17,918 nucleotides of DNA from contig JAHJDS010000048.1 of NCBI GenBank assembly GCA_018812395.1, positions 1-17,918 of the forward strand. The letters run 5' to 3'. This DNA is from Pseudomonadota bacterium. Its GTDB lineage: Bacteria; Desulfobacterota; Desulfarculia; Desulfarculales; JAHJDS01. A program made the position numbers and the translations under genes. Numbering within the stretch: position 1 is the stretch's first letter; each line of letters starts with the position of its first letter. The notes below the pieces were generated by a model. That model did no database searches, had not been told where the DNA came from, and was given only the letters and a program-made list of their open reading frames with translations. Positions 13,391-17,918 of this stretch are shown piece after piece.

Positions 13391-14532
13391 CCGACGAACA
13401 GAAGATGCTCAAAAATACCGTGGCCCGTTTCGCGGACGAACAATTGGCGCCCCTGGCCCCGGAGATCGACGACCAGGCCCGTTTCCCGGAGGAGAACTTC
13501 AAGGCCATGGCCCAGATGGGCCTGTTGGGGATCACCATCCCCGAGAAGTACGGCGGGTCCGAGGCCGACTTCGTCTCGGCGGTCATCGTCATGGAGGAGC
13601 TGGCCCGGGGCTGCGTGGCCACGGCCAACACCTGGGGCGCCCACTCGATCCTGTGCGCGGAGAACATCTATCGCAACGGCACCGAGGCCCAGCGCCGGAA
13701 ATATCTCCCCGACCTCATTTCCGGTAGTAGAATAGGGGCGCTGTGCATCACCGAGCCTGAGTCCGGATCGGACGCGTTGTCCCTGCGCACCCATGCCCTG
13801 AAACAAGGCGACCAGTACGTCCTGAACGGGACCAAGATGTTCATCACCAACGGACCGAACTGCGACGTGACGGTGGTCTACGCCAAGACCACGCCCGAGG
13901 CGGGCCAGGACGGCATCTCGGCCTTTATCGTCGAAAGCTCCTTCCCCGGCTTTTCCCGGGGCCAACCCCTCAAAAAAATGGGGGTCAGGGGCTCACCCAC
14001 CAGCGAACTGATCTTCGAGAACATGGAGGTGCCGGCCGCCAACCTCCTGGGCGAGGAGGACAAGGGCCTCCGGGTCCTGATGAGCGGCCTGGACCGGGAG
14101 CGGATCGTGTATTCCATCGCCCCGGTCGGCGTGGCCCAGGCGGCCCTGGATCTGGCCTTCGCTTACGCCAGGCAGCGGGTCCAATTCGGCGGCCCGATCA
14201 TCGGCTTCCAGATGGTCCAGTCCACCCTGGCCCAGATCGCCACCGAGGTCCAGGCGGCCCGGGTCCTGTCCTACTGGGCCGCGGCCAGGGCCGACACGGG
14301 CCAGCGCGTCCGACTGGAGGCCTCCTTCGCCAAGCTCTTCGGCGGTCAGGTCGGGGTGCGGGCCGTGGGCGAGGCCATCCAGATCTTCGGCGGGTACGGC
14401 TTCATCAAGGAGTACCCCATCGAACGGATGTATCGGGACGTGAAGGGCATCGAGTTCGGCGCCGGCACCAACAACATCCAGAAGCTGATCATCATCGGGG
14501 AACTGCTCAAGGGCATGAAGCCCGGCCTGTAA
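13375..14532 (+). CDS. Acyl-CoA dehydrogenase, isovaleryl-CoA dehydrogenase-type
   Basis: The start is GTG at 13375, preceded by a G-rich ribosome site; it gives the family length of 385 residues, beginning VDFELTDEQKML (initiator read as Met). An in-frame ATG at 13330 lies deep in the regulator gene. The signature ALCITEPESGSDA (122-134) and the C-terminal QIFGGYGF (336-343) fit FAD-dependent acyl-CoA dehydrogenases. They make a 2,3-enoyl-CoA and pass electrons to ETF. The usual catalytic glutamate in the C-terminal EGT is replaced (GAGT, A363), but GLDRER (238-243) carries E242. Isovaleryl-CoA dehydrogenase uses this same alternative position, so the base is probably present. This points to a branched or bulky substrate. 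Confidence 0.9.
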   Translation: MDFELTDEQKMLKNTVARFADEQLAPLAPEIDDQARFPEENFKAMAQMGLLGITIPEKYGGSEADFVSAVIVMEELARGCVATANTWGAHSILCAENIYRNGTEAQRRKYLPDLISGSRIGALCITEPESGSDALSLRTHALKQGDQYVLNGTKMFITNGPNCDVTVVYAKTTPEAGQDGISAFIVESSFPGFSRGQPLKKMGVRGSPTSELIFENMEVPAANLLGEEDKGLRVLMSGLDRERIVYSIAPVGVAQAALDLAFAYARQRVQFGGPIIGFQMVQSTLAQIATEVQAARVLSYWAAARADTGQRVRLEASFAKLFGGQVGVRAVGEAIQIFGGYGFIKEYPIERMYRDVKGIEFGAGTNNIQKLIIIGELLKGMKPGL

Positions 14533-14572
14533 CCAGATTCCCGACCGGCGGCCACAAGGAGGCGTCTGGCCC

Positions 14573-15553
14573 ATGACCAATAGGTTCAGGACGAAAATCA
14601 CCGACATGCTGGGCTGTGAACACCCGATCCTGTGCGGCGGCATGCAGTGGGTCAGCCGGGCCGAATTCGTGGCGGCGGTGTGCAACGCCGGCGCCTTCGG
14701 CTTCATCACCGCCGAGAGTTTCGACACCGCCGAGCACCTGCGGGCGGAGATCCGCAAGATGCGGGATCTGACCGACCGGCCGTTCGGCGTCAACGTCTCG
14801 ATGGTCCCCGAGTTCGGCGTGCCTGACCGGACCATCAGGTTCTGCGAGGTGATCTGCGAGGAAGGGGTCTTGGCGGTGGAGACCGCCGGCCGAAGCCCCG
14901 AGCCGCTGATGCCCCTTTTCCGGGAGGCCGGGGTCAAGGTCATCCACAAGATCACCTCGGTCCGGCACGCCCTCAAGGCCCAGGCCCTGGGCGTCGACGC
15001 GGTGACCCTGGTCGGTATCGGGTCCGGCGGCCACGTCGGCCTGGACAACGTCGTGGCCTTTGTCCTCATCCCCCAGGCCGTAGCCCGCCTCGACATCCCG
15101 GTCATCGCCGGCGGGGCCGTGGCCAACGGCCGCGGGTTCCTGGGCGCCCTGGCCATGGGCGCCGAGGCGGTGCTGATGGGGACCGCCTTCTTCGCCACCC
15201 AGGAGGCGCCGGTCCACCCCAACATCAAGCAGAGGGTGGTCCAGGCCGAAGAGACGGACACCTCGCTGATCATGTCCTCGATCAAGAATCCCATCCGCTG
15301 CGTGAACAACAAGCTGGTGGCGGACGTCCTGGCCGTCGAGGCCCGGGGCACCACCCTGGCCGAGATTTTGGGCCTGGTGGCCGGCGGCAAGGGCAAGCTG
15401 GCCTACCAGTCCGGCGACCCCGACACCGCGCCCATCGCATGCGGCCAGGTGGCCGGCCTGATCGGCGAGGTCAAGTCCGTGGCCCGGCTGGTGGAGGACA
15501 TCATCACCGAGGCCGGACAGCTCCTGGACCGGCTCAACCGACTGGCGGGATGA
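14573..15553 (+). CDS. Nitronate monooxygenase/FabK-family FMN oxidoreductase
   Basis: The 326-residue product is an FMN TIM-barrel protein of the nitronate monooxygenase/enoyl-ACP reductase II family. The N-terminus has the usual HPILCGGMQWVSRAEFVAAV (17-36). GIGSGGHVG (148-156) carries H154, the conserved histidine of this family. IAGGAVANGRGFLGALAMG (178-196) and AVLMGTAFFAT (199-209) form the FMN-phosphate side. In acyl-CoA operons such genes are often annotated as nitronate monooxygenases, yet they may reduce or isomerise enoyl-CoA-like substrates. Its place next to the acyl-CoA dehydrogenase and ligase makes that reading more likely than nitroalkane oxidation, which also needs oxygen. 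AGGAGG precedes the ATG with a longish spacer. The substrate is inferred. Confidence 0.85.
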   Translation: MTNRFRTKITDMLGCEHPILCGGMQWVSRAEFVAAVCNAGAFGFITAESFDTAEHLRAEIRKMRDLTDRPFGVNVSMVPEFGVPDRTIRFCEVICEEGVLAVETAGRSPEPLMPLFREAGVKVIHKITSVRHALKAQALGVDAVTLVGIGSGGHVGLDNVVAFVLIPQAVARLDIPVIAGGAVANGRGFLGALAMGAEAVLMGTAFFATQEAPVHPNIKQRVVQAEETDTSLIMSSIKNPIRCVNNKLVADVLAVEARGTTLAEILGLVAGGKGKLAYQSGDPDTAPIACGQVAGLIGEVKSVARLVEDIITEAGQLLDRLNRLAG

Positions 15554-15656
15554 AACGACGGCCGTGAAAGACGCCGGATCATAGCCCGGCGGAAGCGGCG
15601 ATAAAGGGAGGGATAGAGGCTCACCGGCTCCAATTCACTTGAACAGGAGGGGGACC

Positions 15657-17327
15657 ATGGAAGAACGCATCTGGCACCAGGCGTATGCCCCGGGGGTGCC
15701 GACCAGCATCGACTACGAGGACATAACCCTGTCGGCGGCCCTGGCGCGAACCGCCCAAAAGTACCCGGACGTCACGGCCATGATCATGATGGGCAAGGAA
15801 CTCACTTACGCCCAGGTCGACGAACTGGTCAACCGTCTGGCCAACGCCCTACTTGACCTGGGGGTGAAGCCGGGGGACAAGGTGGCCCTGTCCATGCCCA
15901 ACATGCCCCAGATGCTGATCTCGGCCTACGCCGTCTTTCGGATGGGGGCGACGGTGGTGATGGTCAATCCGCTGTACACCGAACGGGAGATGGCCTACCA
16001 GCTCAAGGATTCCGGATGCAGCGCCTGCGTGTGTATGGACCTGCTGGTACCGCGGATCAACAAGCTCAAGGCGAGCACCGGGGTCAAGACGGTGGTCGCC
16101 GCCCACATCAGGGATTATTTGCCGGGCCTCAAGAAACTGATGTTCCCCCTGGTGAAGAAAGACCTGCACCGCAAGCTGCGGCCCGGAGACGAGGCCCACG
16201 ATTTCCTGGACCTGGTGGCCAAGTACCCGGCCGACCCCCCGCCGGTGGAGGTCAAGACCGACGACACGGCCGCCTTGCTCTACACCGGAGGCACCACCGG
16301 CGTTTCCAAGGGAGTAGTGCTGTCCCATCGCCACTGCACGGTCGTGGTCCAGCAGATGGAGGCCTGGTTCCAGGGGGCCCGGGAAGGCAACGAACGGCTG
16401 ATCGCCATCTTTCCGTTCTTCCACGTGGCCGGGTTCACGGCGATGATGAACCAGTCGGTCTACAAGGGCTACACCCTGATCCTGGTGCCGCGGCCCGAGC
16501 CCAAGACCGTCCTGGAGATGACCAAGACCTATAAGCCGACCTACTTCGGGTGTGTGCCCACCATCTACGTCGGACTGCTGGGCCTGCCCGAGTTCAAGGA
16601 CACGGATTTCTCCTACATCAGGGGCTGTCTGTCCGGGGCCGCGCCGCTGGCGGCGGAGACAATCCGGGAGTTCGAGCGGGCAGTGGGGGCGCAGATCGTC
16701 GAGCTCTACGGCATGACCGAGTCGGCCGTCTTGTGCCACGGCAACCCCTGGGGCGGCGTCACCAAGCCGGGCAGCGTGGGCGTGCCCGTGCCGGACACGG
16801 ACTGTCGGATCGTGGACGTCGAGGACGATTCTCGTGAAATGCCCCAGGGCGAGCCGGGCGAGATTTTGATCAAGGGCCCCCAAGTCTTTCACGAGTATTA
16901 CCAAAAACCCGAGGAGACGGCCCGGGCCCTCAAGGACGGCTGGTTCTACACCGGCGACATCGGCTACATGGACGAGGAAGGCTATTTGTTCATCGTGGAC
17001 CGCAAGACGGACATGATCATCGCCGGCGGGTACAACATCTATCCCCGGGACATCGACGAGGTGCTCTACGAGCACCCCCAGGTGGCGGAGGCCTGCGCCC
17101 TCGGCGTGCCGGACGCCTACCGGGGCGAGACGGTCAAGGCCTTCATCGTGGTCAAGGAAGGCCAGAGCGTGACCGAGGAGGAGCTTACGGCCTTTTGCCG
17201 GGAGCGGCTGGCGGCCTACAAGGTCCCCAAGCTCTGGGAGTTCATGGACGAACTACCCAAGAGCGCCATCGGCAAGGTCCTGCGCCGCGAACTCAAGGAA
17301 CGGGAGCGGGCCAAGCGGGAAGAGTGA
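15657..17327 (+). CDS. AMP-forming acyl-CoA synthetase (long/medium-chain type)
   Basis: The 556-residue product is an ANL-superfamily acyl-CoA ligase: acid + ATP + CoA gives acyl-CoA + AMP + PPi. The P-loop is YTGGTTGVSKG (209-219), the ATP/AMP motif ELYGMTES follows, then DGWFYTGDIGYMDEEGYLFI and DRKTDMIIAGGYNIYPRDID. The catalytic lysine lies in PKSAIGKVLRREL (K540). Length and motif order match FadD-like enzymes, with no fused domain. The start at 15657 has AGGAGG six bases upstream; an upstream TTG start is less likely. It is separated from the previous gene by about 100 bases, the largest gap in the operon, in which I see no terminator. It probably activates the acid that the dehydrogenase and carboxylase then process. 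Confidence 0.93.
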   Translation: MEERIWHQAYAPGVPTSIDYEDITLSAALARTAQKYPDVTAMIMMGKELTYAQVDELVNRLANALLDLGVKPGDKVALSMPNMPQMLISAYAVFRMGATVVMVNPLYTEREMAYQLKDSGCSACVCMDLLVPRINKLKASTGVKTVVAAHIRDYLPGLKKLMFPLVKKDLHRKLRPGDEAHDFLDLVAKYPADPPPVEVKTDDTAALLYTGGTTGVSKGVVLSHRHCTVVVQQMEAWFQGAREGNERLIAIFPFFHVAGFTAMMNQSVYKGYTLILVPRPEPKTVLEMTKTYKPTYFGCVPTIYVGLLGLPEFKDTDFSYIRGCLSGAAPLAAETIREFERAVGAQIVELYGMTESAVLCHGNPWGGVTKPGSVGVPVPDTDCRIVDVEDDSREMPQGEPGEILIKGPQVFHEYYQKPEETARALKDGWFYTGDIGYMDEEGYLFIVDRKTDMIIAGGYNIYPRDIDEVLYEHPQVAEACALGVPDAYRGETVKAFIVVKEGQSVTEEELTAFCRERLAAYKVPKLWEFMDELPKSAIGKVLRRELKERERAKREE

Positions 17328-17353
17328 TCCGCCCGCGGCGAAGGATAAACGGC

Positions 17354-17918
17354 ATGGGTGAATGGATGGACGGCTATCTGGCCCGCCTGGCCCAGGTGAG
17401 GCGGGCGAACCTGGCGGGCGGCGGACCGGAGCGCCTGGAGCGCCAGCACGACCTGGGCAAACTGACCGCCCGGGAGCGTATCGACCGCCTGGTCGATGCG
17501 GGCAGCTTCGAGGAGATCGGCTCGGTGGTGGTGGACCACCGTCCGCCCTTTGACGGCCGGCAGCGGCCCAGCCCGTCGGACGGCGTGGTCATGGGCCTGG
17601 CCAAGGTCAACGGCCGGCCGACGGCGGTGTGGTCCCTGGATTTTTCCGTCATGTCCGGGTCCCTCGGGGACCAGGCCGCCTGGAAGCTCAGCGACCTGAC
17701 CCAGATGGCCGGCCAGCGGCGGATGCCCATCATCGGCCTGATCGACTCGGCCGGACAGCGCCTCAGCTTCAAGGGCGGCGACAGCGGCCTCAACGGGGTG
17801 GCCTCTTTTATCAAGAACTACGCCCAGTACTCGGGTGCGATTCCCCGCATCGCCCTGGTGCTGGGACCCTGCGTCGGCCTGCTGAGCCTGATCGGGGTCC
17901 TGTCGGACTTTCTGATCA
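17354..17918 (+). CDS. Acyl-CoA carboxylase carboxyltransferase subunit (partial, runs off the end)
   Basis: From the ATG at 17354, 188 codons are open to the window end. The N-terminus follows the PccB/MmdA pattern: RRANLAGGGPERLERQHDLG, KLTARERIDRLVDAGSFEEI, then DGVVMGLAKVNGRP. These enzymes carry a carboxyl group from biotin to an acyl-CoA, or the reverse in decarboxylases. The region that forms the CoA/oxyanion pocket differs from typical PccB. It reads DSAGQR instead of DSGGAR, and GPCVGLLSLIGVLSDF instead of GPCAGGAVYSPALTDF. This may mean a distinct substrate or altered activity. AAGGAT lies eight bases before the ATG, and the gap after the ligase is 26 bases, so it belongs to the same operon. 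Whether a biotin carboxylase follows is outside the window. Confidence 0.87.
   Translation, partial: MGEWMDGYLARLAQVRRANLAGGGPERLERQHDLGKLTARERIDRLVDAGSFEEIGSVVVDHRPPFDGRQRPSPSDGVVMGLAKVNGRPTAVWSLDFSVMSGSLGDQAAWKLSDLTQMAGQRRMPIIGLIDSAGQRLSFKGGDSGLNGVASFIKNYAQYSGAIPRIALVLGPCVGLLSLIGVLSDFLI

Noticed and set aside
13993..15396. 467-codon minus-strand ORF
   Set aside because: It is antisense to the dehydrogenase and FMN oxidoreductase genes and low in complexity.

Overview
The window looks like part of a GC-rich anaerobic bacterial chromosome. Desulfobacterota or a similar sulfate-reducing or syntrophic lineage is my best guess. It rests on three things: a soluble NADH-linked NuoE/NuoF-type iron-sulfur cassette, a LuxR regulator of the kind common in that group, and a dense acyl-CoA operon. 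No rRNA, tRNA, CRISPR array or insertion sequence was found, so the taxonomy is inference.

Bases 1 to about 5,600 are an accessory region with sparse, mixed genes. It holds an unrecognised protein with a duplicated motif and a hydrophobic C-terminal helix, a short NfeD-type membrane protein, and a small secreted protein with three PQPxPP repeats and a strong terminator. It also holds an orphan PIN-domain protein in AT-richer DNA and an aldo/keto reductase-like protein without its catalytic residues. Two gene remnants lie here too: the last ~48 codons of a GlpB-like flavoprotein, and a charged helical protein broken by several frameshifts. Large stretches are non-coding.

Bases 5,657 to 8,680 (minus strand) form a compact three-gene cassette, read NuoE-like, NuoF/HydB-like, then a 2Fe-2S plus 2x[4Fe-4S] subunit. 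It resembles the electron-input module of bifurcating hydrogenases and formate dehydrogenases, but no catalytic subunit is in the window. Divergent from it, at 8,857, is a LuxR-type regulator. The shared intergenic region carries a perfect 13-bp-arm palindrome and further copies of its TGCCTA core.

Bases 10,048 to beyond the right end (plus strand) form one probable operon. The order is phytoene-desaturase-like FAD oxidoreductase, FAD/NAD(P)/[2Fe-2S] reductase, TetR regulator, isovaleryl-CoA-type acyl-CoA dehydrogenase, nitronate-monooxygenase-family flavoprotein, AMP-forming acyl-CoA ligase, and a truncated acyl-CoA carboxylase carboxyltransferase. A reasonable reading is activation of a carboxylic acid to its CoA ester, dehydrogenation and carboxylation, with dedicated redox proteins. 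The substrate is unknown, and the desaturase/reductase pair is the least expected part. The LuxR regulator and the NADH-linked cassette may supply or drain electrons for this pathway, but only position supports that.
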